Source: Symsagittifera roscoffensis (taxonomy: Eukaryota; Xenacoelomorpha; Acoela; Convolutidae). Taken from it: a DNA stretch of 64,000 nucleotides. Shown here piece by piece: positions 40,986-54,790 of this stretch (within the stretch, counting starts at the first letter, position 1; the number at the start of each line of letters is the position of its first letter). The notes under the pieces are model-generated. The model did no database searches, was not told the DNA's origin, and worked only from the letters and a program-made list of their open reading frames with translations. Both the position numbers and the translations under genes were made by a program. The stretch spans positions 24,070,013 to 24,134,012 of the forward strand of contig NC_087071.1 of the NCBI RefSeq assembly GCF_963678635.1, in the 5' to 3' direction.

Positions 40986-41438
40986 AGATACTTTTTCTTT
41001 TTTCTACCTATGAAGAAATTTTATGTTGATTATAATTTTCTTCTATGAAAATGATTAATACTATTGTTGCTAAAGCGAAGGTTATTATTGCTTTTTTTAT
41101 TCATTTGCATATTGTCAAAATTAGAGAAATCAGGAATGTTGAAAATTTTACTAAAAGAAGAAAAGTGTCTTTTCTTGTTAAATAGTTGTCTTAACAATTA
41201 GTTAGTTGTTGAATTGTCGTACCTGAGGAGGTGGCCAAGGATTTTTGCAAAATTGAGGTAGGTTTTGTGGAGTAAACAGAAAAAATTGAAAAAAACTGCA
41301 AAAAACAGCAAAGGGAAAGAGAAAAAATTCGAAAGTGTCAGTAATGAAAAATATGACTACTTGAAAAAACATTGGTATGATTGAAAAAAGTTTTGAAGTT
41401 GTATTTTTTAGAAGATTGACTGGTTCGGAAAGGAGCAT
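40986..41438 (-). pseudogene. Two-exon membrane protein of element 2
   Basis: Exon 1 (from ATG 41438) is a hydrophobic 70-codon frame that reaches CTCAG|GTACGA. Exon 2 (to ~41015) keeps SLILTICK, KKAIITFALATI and a TAG end, with one internal TGA. The acceptor has lost its TTTTCAG. Confidence 0.65.
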
Positions 41439-42049
41439 TTGAGAAATGATTCGTTTCTGCCGAAATATTTTTTTCTTGTTGAGGCAAAGTTTGAGTGTGG
41501 TTGTATTTTGTATTGTTTATTGATTTTTGACAAGTGGGTTGAATATTGGCAATTTTTGGTGAAGAGAAGTCTGGAGGTCTAGGAATGCACTTTTTGATTT
41601 TGTTTTTGTTTATTGATTGATCAGGGGTATCTGGGAGTTATTCGTACTTAAGGCTAAATGATCATGTCTTAATTTTTCTTTAGGCTAATTTAATATTTTT
41701 TGTTCAAGGGAATTTTGGTGGGTAAGTTGGGACAATATTGTTGATTTTTGTACCAATTAATAGGAGAGGGTTGTATTATTTAGATTTTGTTCATGAGCGT
41801 GTTGCTTATTTTTGACCTGGAGGTCTTTTATCTCTTAGTTACAATTATATATATTTTTGAAGTGGGCAAAGTGTCGGCTAAAGAAGTGGTGTCAGAATGA
41901 GGTGATGTTTAGATAGCTTCTGATTGGCTAAAGACGAACTAGTTGTTCAAGGTTGTCAGCATGAATAATGAAAAGAAAAAGGGTTTGCTATATTTCTGAA
42001 GGTAAAATATGTTAATTTTACTGAAAGTGGTTTTTTGAATTTCAACTTT
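41439..42049 (-). other. Gap between integrase remnant and membrane-protein gene, element 2
   Basis: Matches the equivalent gap of element 1 in patches, including the GGAGGTCT blocks near 41573 and 41818. No gene seen. Confidence 0.5.
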
Positions 42050-42850
42050 TTAAAATATTTTAGATTGTGGAATAAAAGTTTTGTAATTTTTTCGTGGTTG
42101 ATTTCGAAGTCGTGATGATTTTCGGTTTTGAGAGGTTTCTTTTATTTCCTGATATAAGATTTTTTTGTCTAAATTTTGGTTTTTTCTTGGTTTTTGAGGT
42201 ATCTGTTTTTTTTTTATTTCTCGGAGATTTTGTTGTGTATCTTTTGTTTCTAAGATTTTAGGGTAAACGATTTGTACCAATTGTTTGTTTTTGAATTTTT
42301 TCTGAGTTATTATGGACAAGTTTAAGTCCTGTGAAGGAGTATATTTGTGTTAGTTTGCAATGGACGTTATCATTTGGATAGTATGATAAAAGATTGTTTC
42401 TGTGTTGAACAATTTCTTTTTTATTTGAGTCAATAAATTTATATGTTATATCAGTGGGTTTGTCAATAATTCGAATTGGTCCTTTTTCCATTTCATTGTT
42501 TGTAATTTTTCAGATATTCCTTTTTGTATTAAAACAAGTTTGGGATTAAAACAAAGGTTCCAACTTTTAACTTTGTAGCTAGTGTGATCCGTGAACTCTT
42601 TTGAGAATGAAAATTATGTCTTTGCAATTGATTCTTTTGTGGGTTGGCAATAGCCTTGGGTTTTCCTGTGAATATTATCGGTTTTTATAGTTTCCAATTA
42701 GAAACAATTTCAGATGGTGATGTTTCTAAGGTTGTTGTTATATGTTATTTATAAGCTAAGGGTAATAGTTTTACATCTGTTGACCATTCAGTATATTTTG
42801 TATCGTTTCCATTTATGATACATCTGAGTTATGTTATCGAGAGGGTCATG
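42050..42850 (-). pseudogene. Integrase remnant of element 2
   Basis: Only the basic C-terminal tail (RLRNQPRKNYK, ~42100), the GPF/Y-module region (KPTDITYKFIDSNKKE, ~42440) and a few short internal blocks (~42620-42830) remain. The zinc domain and most of the catalytic core are deleted between ~42830 and the start of RNase H-side sequence. Confidence 0.7.
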
Positions 42851-45800
42851 GAGTTTAAAAACGCCTGTTAAAATTTCTTTTTCTATAAAAGGGAATAAAT
42901 CTGTCTGGTACATTTTTGTTTGAGTAGTTTATGTTGTGTGTTGTGTTTGCTCCATGATGAATATGGTATTGGTTTAAACATAGAGTTTTCTAAAAAGTCT
43001 ATTTGATAATGATTGTGTTGGCAATCTACATATAATGGAAAGTGTTGTAAGTTATTTATTTGTGTTTGATCAACGTCAGTTTTTACTGCATATATGCATT
43101 CTAGTCTTGGTGATCTTGTGCAAGAAAAAACTTAACTTTTTGTGGTATTTCTACTGCTGTTTTTCTTGTGAATAATTCAGGTGGAGTGTTTCTACTAAGT
43201 GTGTCTGGTAATGCAGGATTTTTTCCTGCTGTCCAAACTATATGTAGGTTTGGAAATTTCATTAAAATTAATTGAAATCTGTAAACTCTATAGTTTTGAT
43301 TTGATTTTTGTGTGAAAAGAAAAATTATAGGTTTATGGTCTGTAAAGAGAACTGTCGGTTGCTTTGATCCAAGTATTAAAAATTCATATTCTCTGAGCGT
43401 GTATAATACAGCTGTGCATTCTCTCATAAATGTAGAGAGTCTAAGTTCAGCTTGTGTAAATTTTCTTGAGTTTGCTGAAATAAGATTCGTTTTATTTGTT
43501 CTACTGTGTGATTGTAGTAATGCTGCCCCAATGCAGAAGTTTGAGGCGTCGCACATGGCATAAAATAGTTCATCTGGATCTGGAATGGTGTTTCATTTTT
43601 GTTCAGGGAGAATTGTTTTAGTTTCATCAAATCATTTCTGATGTTCTGTCGTCCATTCAAAATTAATTTTTTGTCTTAGAAAGTTATAAAATGCTCTCAA
43701 ATATAGTTGCACTTTATAGACATATTTACGTAAGAAGTTGAGCTTCCAAGAAGTTCTTGAGCTCAGTTTTTGTTTAATGGAAAGTGAAGTATTTTGGTTG
43801 CGTCAATGCGGAATTTTAAAGTGTGTTCATATTACCTTCGATAGTATGTCCTAGGAACTTTACACGGGTGAGAAAAAAAGGTAATTTATCTGGGGCTGCT
43901 TTTATGTTTTTTTTACAATAGTATTTGATGATATTTATCTAAGACATTAAACATTTTGTGTTTTGTCTGTGGTTGCATGAAAACATCGTCTAGATATGTT
44001 ATGACAATTTTACTGAGAACGATTGGTCGAAAAATTTTGCTCATGAGTGCTGAAAATGCTGCTGGTCCTATGGAAATTCCATTTAAAAGTCTATTAAATT
44101 CGTCTTGTTGGTTTCCAATGGCGAATTGTATTAAGCGTCGTGATTGTTCATCTAGTGGCTATTGACTGTATGCAATGTTCAAGTCAGTTGTTGTGAAATT
44201 TTTTCCGTTTATCTTTGTGAGAGTTACTCGAATTGGTTTTATAGGCCAATTACATTTAGATTCATCAATGAGTGAATTGAGATAGCTTGCATCTTTTGTG
44301 ATTTTTAGTGATTCTCCCTTAGCTAAAATCATAACGGGTTTTATGAATGTGTTTCCTTCTGGTTGTTCTTCTTTATTTACTGGGGAAATAATTTCATATT
44401 GTTCTAGAGTATCTAGTAATCTGTTAACTTTGTCTTGCAAGAGAATTGGGACTTTACTTGCTCGTTGCTTTTTGAAAACCGCATCAAGTTTTAGAGATAG
44501 ATGTAAGGGCGAATTTACTTTTCCAACATCAAACTTAGATGTGGCGTAAACCATTGGGTATTTCAGTAGCAGTTCGGCTAGTTATTCAAATTCTTTTTGT
44601 GTAATTTGAGAAATTTGAAAAATGAACATTGTGAGGAATTTTTTTGTTGCTCCTTGGTGTTTTTTGATATATGAAATGTCGGTTCCAAATAAAGTGTTAT
44701 TGTAAGATAGCCTGTATTTCGTTTGTTATCACTTAATATTTTATTAATTGATAATTCTTCTCTAAGAATTGTTGATTGACATATGTCTAATATTTTGAAA
44801 AATATTTAAAATATTAATTTTTATAATATTTTTTACTTTATATGCTACTTCTAATGAGGCAGAAATTGTTGCATTTGTTTCGCAATAACCTAGAAGTCCT
44901 AGAGGTAATGTTATTTTGTACAGAGAATAATTGTATATTTGTATATGGTTTAGATGTAAATGAGTTTTCTAAAAGGTCTACTTCATAATGATTGTTTTGG
45001 CAATCTAAATATGATGGAAAGTATTGTAACTTATTTACTTGTGTTTGATCAACGTCAGTTTTTACTGCATAATTGCATCCTAGTCTTGGTGATCATTCAT
45101 CTTGTGCAAGTAAAAACTTAACATTTTGTGGTATTTCTACTGTTGCTTTTCTTGTGAATGATTCAGGTGGAAAGTTTCCACTACGTGTGTCTGGTAGTGC
45201 AAGGTTTTTTCCTGCTGTCCAAACTATATGTAGGTTTGGGAAATTCATTAAAATTAAATGAAATCTGTAAACTCTATAGTTTGGATTGGATTTTCGTGAG
45301 AAAAAAAAATATAGGTTTATGGTCTGTAAAGAGAACTGTCGGATGTTTTGATCCAATTATTAAGAATTCATTTTCTATGAGCGTGTAAATTACAGCTGTG
45401 CATTCTCTCATAAAGGTAGAGAGTCTAGGTTCAGTTTGTGTAAAAAGTCCTTGAGTTTGCTGAAATAAGATTCCTTTTATTTGTTCCACTGTGTGATTGT
45501 AGTAATGCTGCCCCAATACAGAAGTTTGAGGCGTCGCACATGGCATAAAATGGTTGATCTGGATCTGGAATGGTGTTTGATATTTGCTCAGTGAGAATTG
45601 TTTCAGTCTCTTCAAATCGTTTCTCATAATCTGTCGTCCATTCAAAGTTATTTTGCTGTCTAAGAGAGTTATAAAATGGTCTCAAATTTAGTTGCATTTT
45701 ATAGACGTATTTACTTAAGAAGTTGAGCTTCCAAGAAATTCTTGGGCTTATTTTTTGTTTGATGGAAAGTGAATTTTTTTGATTGCGTCTATGGGGGATT

Positions 45801-48360
45801 TTAATGGTGTGTTCATATTACCTTCGATAGTGGGTCCTAGGAATTTTACACGGGTGAGAAAAAAATGTAATTTATCTGGGGCTGCTTGTCTGTTTTTTTT
45901 TTAAATAGTATTTGATGATATTTATCTAAGACATTAAACATTTCGTGTTTTGTCTTTGGTTGCATGAAAACATCGTCTAGATATGTTATGACAATTTTAC
46001 TGAGAATGATTGGTCGAAAAATTTTGCTCATGAGTGCTGAGAATGCTGCTGGTCCTATGGAAATTCCATTTAAAAGTCCAATAAATTCGTCTTGTTGGTT
46101 TCCAATGAAGAATTGTGCTAAGGGTCGTGATTGTTCATCTAGTGGCTATTGACTGTATGCAATGTTCATGTCAGCTGTTGTGAAAAATTTTTCGTTTATC
46201 TTTGTGAGAATTACTTGAATTGGTTTTATGAGCCAATTACATTTAGATTCATCAGTGAGTGAACTGAGATATCTTGCATCTTTTACCATTTTTATTGATT
46301 CTCCTATAGCTAAAATCATAACGGGTTTTATGAATGTGTTTCCTTCTGGTTGTTCTTCTTTATTTATTGGGGAAATAATTTCATATTGTTCTAGAGTATC
46401 TAGTAATCTGTTAACTTTGTCTTGCAAGAGAATTGGGACTTTACTTGCTCGTTGCTTTTTGAAAACGCATCAAGTTTTGGAGATAGATGTAATGGCGAAT
46501 TTACTTTTCCAACATCAAACTTAGATGTGGCGTAAACCATTGGGTATTTCAGTAGCAGTTTGGCTAGTTATTCAAATTCTTTTTGTGTAATTTGAGAAAT
46601 TTGAAAAATGAACATTGTGAGGAATTTTTTTGTTGCTCCTTGGTGTTTTTTGATATATGAAATGTCGGTTCCAAATAAGGTGTTATTGTAAGATAGCCTG
46701 TATTTCGTTTGTTATCACTTAATATTTTATTAATTGATAATTTTTCATTAAGAATTGTTGATTGACATATGTCTAATATTTTGAAAAATATTTAAAATAT
46801 TAAATTTTATAATATTATTTACTTTATATGCTACTTCTAATGAGGCAGAAATTGTTGCATTTGTTTCGCAATAACCTAGAAGTCCTAGAGGTAATGTTAT
46901 TTTGTACAGAGAATAATTGTATATAAGTGTTCTAAAAGGTCTACTTCATAATGATTGTTTTGGCAATCTAAATATAATGAAAAGTATTGTAACTTATTTA
47001 ATTGTGTTTGATCAACGTCAGTTTTTACTGCATAATTGCATTCTAGTCTTGGTGATCATTCATCTTGTGCAAGAAAAAACTTAACAATTTGTGGTATTTC
47101 TACAGTTGTTTTTCTTGTGAATAGTTCAGGTGGAAAGTTTCTACTAAGTGTGTCTGGTAGTGCAAAATTTTTTCCTGCTGTTCAAACTATATGTAGGTTT
47201 GGGAACTTCGTTAAAAATAAATGAAATCTGTAAACTCTATAGTTTGGATTTGATTTTCGTGAGAAAAAAATTTATAGTCTTATGGTCTGTAAAGAGAACT
47301 GTCTGATGTTTTGATCCAATTATTAAGAATTCAGATTCTTTGAGCGTGTAAATTACAGCTGTGCGTTCTGTCATAAGTGTAGAGAGTCTAAGTTCAGCTT
47401 GTGTAAAAAGCCTTGAGTTTGCTGAAATAAGATTCGTTTTATTTGTTCCACTGTGTGATTGTAGTAATGCTGCCCCAATGCAGAAGTTTGAGGCGTCGCA
47501 CATGGCATAAAATGGTTGATCTGGATCTCTTAAATTCGTCTTGTTGGTTTCCAATGACGAATTGTGTTAAGCGTTGTGATTGTTCATCTAGTGGCTATTG
47601 ACTGTATGCAATGTTCATGTCAGCTGTTGTGAAATATTTTCCGTTTATCTTTGTGAGAATTACGTGAATTGGTTTTATAGGCCAATTACATTTAGATTCA
47701 TCAGTGAGTGAATTGAGATATCTTGCATCTTTTACAATTTTTATTGATTCTCCTATAGCTAAAATCATAACGGGTTTTATGAATGTAATTCCTTCTGGTT
47801 GTTCTTCTTTATTTACTGGGGAAATAATTTCATATTGTTCTAGAATATCTAGTAATCTGTTAACTTTGTCTTGCAAGTGAATTGGGACTTTACTTGCTCG
47901 TTGCTTTTTGAAAACTGCATCAGGTTTTAGAGATAGATGTAATGGCGAATTTACTTTTCCAACATCAAACTTAGATTTGGCGTAAACCATTGGGTATTTC
48001 AGTAGCAGTTTGGCTAGTTATTCAATTTCTTTTTGTGTAATTTGAGAAATTTGGAAACTGAACAATGCGAGGAACTTTTGTTGTTCCTTGGTGTATTTTG
48101 ATATATGAGATGTTGGTTGCAAATAAAGTGTTATTGTAAGATAGTCTGTGTTTCGTTTGTTATCACTTAATAATTTATTAATTGATAATTCTTCTCTAAG
48201 AATTGTTGATTGACATATATCTAATATCTTGAAAATAAATTAAATTATTAAATTTTTTAATATTATTTACTCTATATGCTACTTCTATTGTGGGAGAGAT
48301 TGTTGCATTTGCTTAGCAATAACCTAGAAGTCCAAGAGGTAATGTTATTTTGTATGGAGA
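42851..48360 (-). repeat. Threefold tandem duplication of RT/RNase H sequence in element 2
   Basis: The same pol segment (Gag-Pol tail, RNase H, RT, upstream linker) occurs three times. A TCTAAAA(A/G)(G)TCT marker lies at 42989, 44968 and 46931, giving periods of 1979 and 1963 bp. CDASNFCIGAALLQSHS recurs in each unit (~43550, ~45530, ~47500), and YLDDVFMQ in the first two. The third unit lacks the middle (jump at ~47527). All units carry stops and frameshifts. The units resemble each other more than element 1, so the duplication happened within element 2's lineage. Confidence 0.85.
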
Positions 48361-49390
48361 ATAATTGTATACATGTAGTGAAATGATATCTGAATTTGTT
48401 TTTCGTGTATTTTATGGATGAGATTGTTACTCGGAAAAATTTGTGAATTGGTTTGAACTCAAGGTCCGACATATATAGTCGTTGTTTCTTTTGTTTCATG
48501 TTATTTTGATGGAGTTGATTTACTGAAAAGTTATATACATATCCTGGAAGTGGTTTCAGGTGTTTACGTTATTGGTTATATATGGGAGAGATTTTCAAGA
48601 GAAATGGTGATTGTTTATTTAGCCTTTGAAAAAATGTAAGCGATGAGTTTTTTGTCATTTTTGTGTGTTTGTCTTTTATGTGTAGTTTGCTATTTAAGAT
48701 ATTAAGAGAAGGAATATATTTAGTGATAAATGGTATTCCAAAGATATTGTGTTTTATATCTGTAATATGGAGTATTTGTTTAAAGGGTTTGGTTAAGAGT
48801 TTATTTTGTTCCATTGGTCGAGTGGGAATAAGAAATAGTTAGATTTTCCAAAATTAGTTCTGCTTGACACTAGTGCTGTAGCTAATCTGCTTGATGTTTT
48901 TGAGGTTAGTATTTTTGATATGTAAAGTTTGTATTTCGTTCCAAGTGGGAATATTCATTATATTTGATTCTGCTCCTGAGACTATTAAAAAACTTTTTCG
49001 AGGATGTTTATTGAAAAATTTTACTCTTTGGACTTTCTAAAAGAAGTGGTATTGTCCAAACTTTTTCTTTGGGTAGTTGTATCTTGTTTGATGCGTTTTG
49101 ATATATATTGTTTGTGATTGAACTTCTATCTATTTTTTGTTCAGTATAGTCTAATATTTCTTGAATATTATCAGGGTTTTAGAAATTGTCATGATTATTT
49201 TGGTAAAGACTCGATTCTATCGGTGTTTCGTATTCGTTTTCTGTCTAAAGCATGTTTATTGAAAGCGTATTTTCTGTTTCACTTTCATCGTCTGTGGATT
49301 CGCAAGCTAAGCGATTTAGATGTAATTGTTTGTTTCTGTTTAATCAATACCGGGAAAGTCTGATTGAGTTTCTTCAGTTGATTGTACTTG
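48361..49390 (-). pseudogene. Protease-linker region of element 2 Gag-Pol
   Basis: It aligns with element 1 16.0-19.2 kb pol N-terminal side: KPFKQILHITDIKHNIFGIPFI (~48780-48720; element 1 has the same motif) and a decayed protease start (~48990). Broken by stops. Confidence 0.65.
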
Positions 49391-51555
49391 GTGGTCGCGA
49401 CTTTTGTACAAGAATCTGTGAGGGCGTGGAAGGGGCCCCGCCCGATCCTGGCACAAAAAATTTTCATAAAGATATATTTTGAATTCGACTAAAACTTCCA
49501 CGTTCTCAAAAACCCGCTGTAACTTTTTCTAATTTTTGCATGCGGCTTTAGAATGTCAAATGAATAGGGGTTTCTTTTTGTGACTTTTTGACCCAACAAT
49601 TTTGGGCTTGTTTGGACATTTTGCCCAATTTGGGAAAAGTTTTTATTTTGCTTAACTCTCAAAAATCAGTAAAATTTTTGATATAGTTATGAAATTAAGT
49701 CTAAATTGATCTAAGCAGTCCTATCTAACGAACTTATCGTCATGGTGGTGGAAACTTTTGAATCTGAGAAAAATGATTTTTTTTGACTTTCTTTACCCAT
49801 TTTTGACAACTTTTTCAAAAAAAAAGCCTTTAGCAAAAAAACTTGAAAATACTTTGCTCTATTAGTTTGTTTTAGCCTAGAGGGCATTGCTCTGGCTTTC
49901 TTAGCTAAAAATAAAAGTCTCAGTTAAAATATTGCACTTTTTCAAAACAATCATTTTTTTGAAAATTTTTTCAAATTTTCGATGTTTTTCAATTTTTTTT
50001 TCAGAAATAAAGTAAAAAAACAATATTTGCATCAGAGTCAGTTTTTTGTTTCCAACTTAAAGAACCTTTTGTGGAAGTTTTGTTTGAACTAATTTTAGGC
50101 CCTCATTTTTGTTTTTAGCCAAGATATAGCTTTCAGAAATCTGACAAAAAAATCGAAAAAACATGTTTTTTTGACCTTTGTGAAATTTTTAAAAAGAGTG
50201 ATCCACTTGTTGTTAGCCGACAGATAAGGTCTCCCAAAATCTCGAACAATCCAATAAACAGACTGATGAAAGTTTTTAAATTTTTGCGAAATTTGAATTT
50301 TTGGGTTTTTTTCGAACTTTTCAGCTGAAAAATTTTTCTAAGTATCACCATTTGAAGAAAAAAAAGCTTAAAGTTGAAAATTATCCTTTTTTTCTGAAGT
50401 TTTTTCTTCTTCCAGGTGTGTTATTAAGCTGAAATTGGCTCATTCGGACTATCTGTATAGCTTGTTTAGGTGCCAGTTTCTCAAGTTAGCTCAGAGGTGC
50501 CTTAAGTGGAGGCGACAAGGAAAAATAGCCAAAACGAAAACTTCATAAAACCTACAATTTTCAATTTTTTTTTGATAATTTAAAATGGTAGACCCTCTAA
50601 ATTGAGTATGCTGAATCAAAATATGCAATTGCTTTATACTTTTTCCATTTTTAAAAGTTACTAATTTTTGACTTTTTCAATAAAAAAAAATTATTTTTCT
50701 CTATTTTAAAACATTTTACAACATATTGATGTTTTTTTTGCCTAAGTGTTATGAACGGCTAGAACAAAAATCTTCATTACTTAAGAACAGTGGGTGGTGC
50801 GAGGAAAATTAAAAAAAAAACACATTGATTTCTCCCGATTTACAAAAAAAACTGTTTTTAAATTTTAAACTGTTGTTTAATTTTTTTGAAAGTTTACAAT
50901 TTTTCTTATCGTTATTCTTTACTAGTTTTCACCAACCGCATTTGTTACCGCCTAACGTCAGTTGTTCTTGGAACCATTGGTTAAAAAAACAAAAATTTTA
51001 AAAATTTATACAGCTTCTGACGAGGAATTGAAAACAAGCATAAGTGAAAAAAAAAACTTGTGAAAACTTAAAAACAACTGTCCGTTATCCTGGATCGAAG
51101 TAGAGGGAGCAGCCGTAACCGTAAAATCTACGCTTTAACCTGAAATCAGCCTGATCATAATTATGTCAGTAGCGGAGATCAAATAAATTTCTGGTGTTGC
51201 GTTCTTTTTTTGAACAATTTTTTTCTTTCTCTTCACTTCAGTTTCTATTTTACTTATGCCAAAGTCGGTCTCACTGCATGCTCGGTATTATCAAAAACAT
51301 GATTGTTTTACACTTTGAAATATTTGCGTTTTATAGTCGTAGTTTAAAATAAAACTTATCAGAATTTTGTTTTAAGAAATTTTCACCTGTCAAAATTAAA
51401 TGATCATTGGCAGTTGCGCCCGAAGGGCGCAATGTTAATGCAAATGCGTAGAGTCCGACGTGCTTGAGGCCATGATATGGACACATGACAAGATTGTTTT
51501 GGTTTGACAAAGTACCAAAAACAAAAATCCACCACTAGTACGTGATTGTGCTAGG
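49391..51555. mobile_element. 2.1-kb AT-rich insertion in element 2, family unknown
   Basis: Element 2 matches element 1 up to GATTGTACTTG (ends ~49390) and again from TTAATTTGTCTTTG (~51556), where element 1 is continuous (19205-19230). The inserted DNA is dominated by poly-A/T tracts, has no long frame, and has no clear terminal repeats or target duplication. A perfect hairpin TTGCGCCCGAAGGGCGCAA lies at 51414-51432. Confidence 0.55.
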
Positions 51556-54500
51556 TTAATTTGTCTTTGCTGTGTAGGTGTACTACTTCTAGAGTTTTGT
51601 TATGAATTCTGATATTGTGTATTATTTCTCTGCGGTGATTGGGAAAAATTCCTTGTCGGTCTCGATAATTGCAGTTTCTATTTTGAGAATTGTCACGTGA
51701 ACTATTGTGATAACTAATAAAGTTTGATCTGTGATAGTTTGATCTATTGTTTGAATAGTCTCGTGATGTGGTTTTTGATTTGTCTGTTTCTATTATTCGA
51801 ATAATTTCTGTTTCTATCATATGATTTGTTTCTGGATCGATCTTTTGAATAGTATCTTTTAAGAAAGTTTGAACGGGAAATGTTTTTAACGAAGTTCGAA
51901 TAGTTGCTTCCATTTGAATTTGATCTTGAATAACTATTTCGACATCGATTGTTTTGACTGTTTGGTCAACTATATCTATTTGGTGAGAAATTTTTTGATT
52001 TTTTTTAATCTGAAGATCTTCCACGATTGTTATATCTGTAGAGTTATTGTTGTCTAGAGGCATTATAGTTTTCCTGAACTATTGTTACTATGAATGTTTT
52101 AATTTGGTAGAGTTTGGTCTTTTTTCATGTATTGGTAAAAAGATTTATTTGGTTCTCTGTGTTTCTCTAGCTTGCTCTGATTATCTTGTTGTTTTTGTCT
52201 ACATTCAGCAATGCTGTATGTATCTGCGGCAATAGTTCTACCATTTTTTGAATAATGGTTTGCCTTTAAAGTTTGGGTTTTTCATGTAGATATTTAAAAT
52301 TTGAGCAATTTTTTCAGCTAGTTTAGTGTCAGAGTCATGAATATCAATTATTTGTAAAGTAGTGGTTTGGATGTTATTTACATATTGTAGTCTTAAATTT
52401 TCTGTTTTTTCTAATTTCGTAGTGATTTCAGCTTGTTTCTAGTTTATCTTTTAATTTTCTGAAGTCTATATCGGGGTCTCGTATTAAAAATGGATATGTT
52501 GCTCTCTTTTTTATTGCTATTTTTTTGTAATTTATGTGTTAGAGTCATCATTTGTATTTCTGTCATTTTTGTATAATCACGCGTAATAAGGGAATATGCT
52601 TTTCTTACTATTGTTTCAAACTGATTTGTTTGGTATTCTACGGATTTCATTGCATAAAACCCTGGTGCTGTTTGTTTCTTTCGGAGTCGAACTTTTTTGA
52701 AAAAGTTTGTGTCAATCTTTTCCAATCTGATTTAAAATCTATATGAAAAATTGAAAACTATTTTTGGGCTGCGCCGTCAAGTGTGGTTTGGATTAGAGCT
52801 GTGCGTTTATGTATCCAATTTTGATGAAGTAGTGTATTTTGTGGTTTGGGTTAGGGTTAGGGTTAGGGTTTTTGAAATTAGCTGTGACTGCATTTGAATA
52901 AATTTCTACGGAGTATTTGAGATCTTTTCCTGTGAATTACATTAATGACTTACATGAAGATATTGAAGATCCACCCATAAGGTATGTATTCATAGTCATT
53001 TGTAGTGATTCTGCGGCATTTGTTTTTTGGGAAACATTTGTAAGTTGAGTCTTTGTTTTTCCCTGTTGTTGTAGATAATTTGGCAGTAGAATTCATTTTG
53101 CATCTGATTCGTTGGGTAATTTTGTGTATTCACTGGGTTTTGTGATTGAAAATTACTATATGAGGTTGGGTGATGTCTTGTTTGCCTTTGTTCGTTTCGT
53201 GTATATGGCTCGAAAAGATCTGGTTGATAGAATGGATCTGGTTGATCGATGTTCCAGTTATTATGATGATGATTTGTGTAAAATCGTTGATTTTGATAAT
53301 AGTTTTCTTCATCTTCTGAGTAAGTTGGTTGATTCCTAGTATGATGCTTGTTTGCTATGTTTTAATTTTGTTGAAAAAATGGATACTTTTCGCTACGATT
53401 TACTGTGGCTCGTGGCTGATCGTTAAAGAGTACTGATTGAGAAGTTTGTTGTGGTACATTTTGATTTAGTGGTTGCGGTTGATTTGGTTATTCGTATTGG
53501 GATTTTGTTTTGGATTTTTGGAAAAAATTATAATTATGATCTAAGAAGTTATTTCTATTTCATGTTTTTTGTTCATTTGTTCGTCTTGACGTTGTTACTG
53601 GTCTGTATGTTTGATAATCCGTCTGTGAATATTTCGGAATAACTGAAGGTTTCACTGTCGATTGTATAGTTGTTAGTGGAAATACTGTGTTTTTATTCTT
53701 TGGAGTTGTAAGTGTTGGGTGAATAGCAGAAATGCTTTGCTGTATTTTTGTTGACATTGTTTCATTTATTTCTTCATTACGAAATGTGATTGACTTTGAA
53801 TATCTTGTTGCGTAAGATTTCTTGTTCCATTTATATTTTTTTGGTTAATGAATATAGATTTTAAACTATTATTTCCTTCTCTATCGGTGAATACCGAATT
53901 ATAGTTTATAGGTGTTGCATTAATGCCAAGTGGGGTTAATCTAACACAATCTTTATGGTTATTTTGTGGTAATTGCTTGACTTGAGAAGTCAGTAGTTAT
54001 ATTAATAAATGGTGAATGAGACCATTCAGGGTCCCAAACAGAATTAGTTTCGTCTGCCAATATAGTTTCATCATCTGAATTTTGTGGTTGAAGTTTTTTT
54101 TCTTGCTAGTGATATTATGTCGAGATTATGAACAAAATAGTCAATTATAAACCATGCTAGTATGTTTTGTAGATCGTGTTTAACATTTAGTGATATATCA
54201 ATACTAGTGAGATTTTCACGGATTGTATTTAGAAATTTTGAGAAAATACTTATATCTTGTCTTACAGCTGTATGTCGGGATGTTTGAGTTGGTGAGTTAC
54301 TTTGGGTTTCTTTCAATTCATAGCTAAAAGTTCACTGGTTCAATAGGTTTCAAACATAGCTACAAATAATTGAGCATACATCATGTGTGAATATGGAATT
54401 TGCATTTTGTGAATTTTGGTGTTGTATATATTTTTTTGTTTTTCTTTAAGAATTTGGTGTTGTATAATTTTTTATAGCCTGTAAAAACTTTTGAGAATTC

Positions 54501-54790
54501 AATATCTATTTCGTCTGTTTTTTTTGGTGTTTTTTTTTGTGATTTACCTTTGGTGATGCGATTTCGATTAAGAATATACCATAATGTGATGTGATATTAC
54601 ATATATTTTTAGATAATTATGAAGGATTTGTCGTTTTATTTGTACTTCAGGGAATTGTTGTTTACATGTGCTAATCCTTATCAACAAAAATTTACAATTA
54701 GGTTATGACAAAATTTTGCTTGTCCCCTTGGGGATCCTTTATAAAAGTGGTTTTATAAAAAAAATGAGAGTATCGAGTTATCGTCGAAGT
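51556..54790 (-). pseudogene. Gag region of element 2 (broken)
   Basis: Asn/Arg/Ser/Tyr-rich low-complexity sequence (51560-52060), knuckle-region and linker (~52200), capsid region (~52430-53000) and N-terminal region (LAWFIIDYF at ~54150) match element 1 Gag in order, with many frame breaks. (TTAGGG)3 is embedded at 52851-52868. Confidence 0.75.
52851..52868 (+). repeat. (TTAGGG)3 microsatellite
   Basis: Three exact TTAGGG units, preceded by a GGTTTGGG variant, where element 1 has unrelated coding sequence. See finding. Confidence 0.8.

Noticed and set aside
49391-51555. Helitron
   Set aside because: A CTAG-like right end and a hairpin are present, but the hairpin is too far from the end and no TC start or AT insertion site is seen.
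52851-52868. Chromosome end or fusion point
   Set aside because: Only three repeats, embedded in a continuous degenerate gag sequence.
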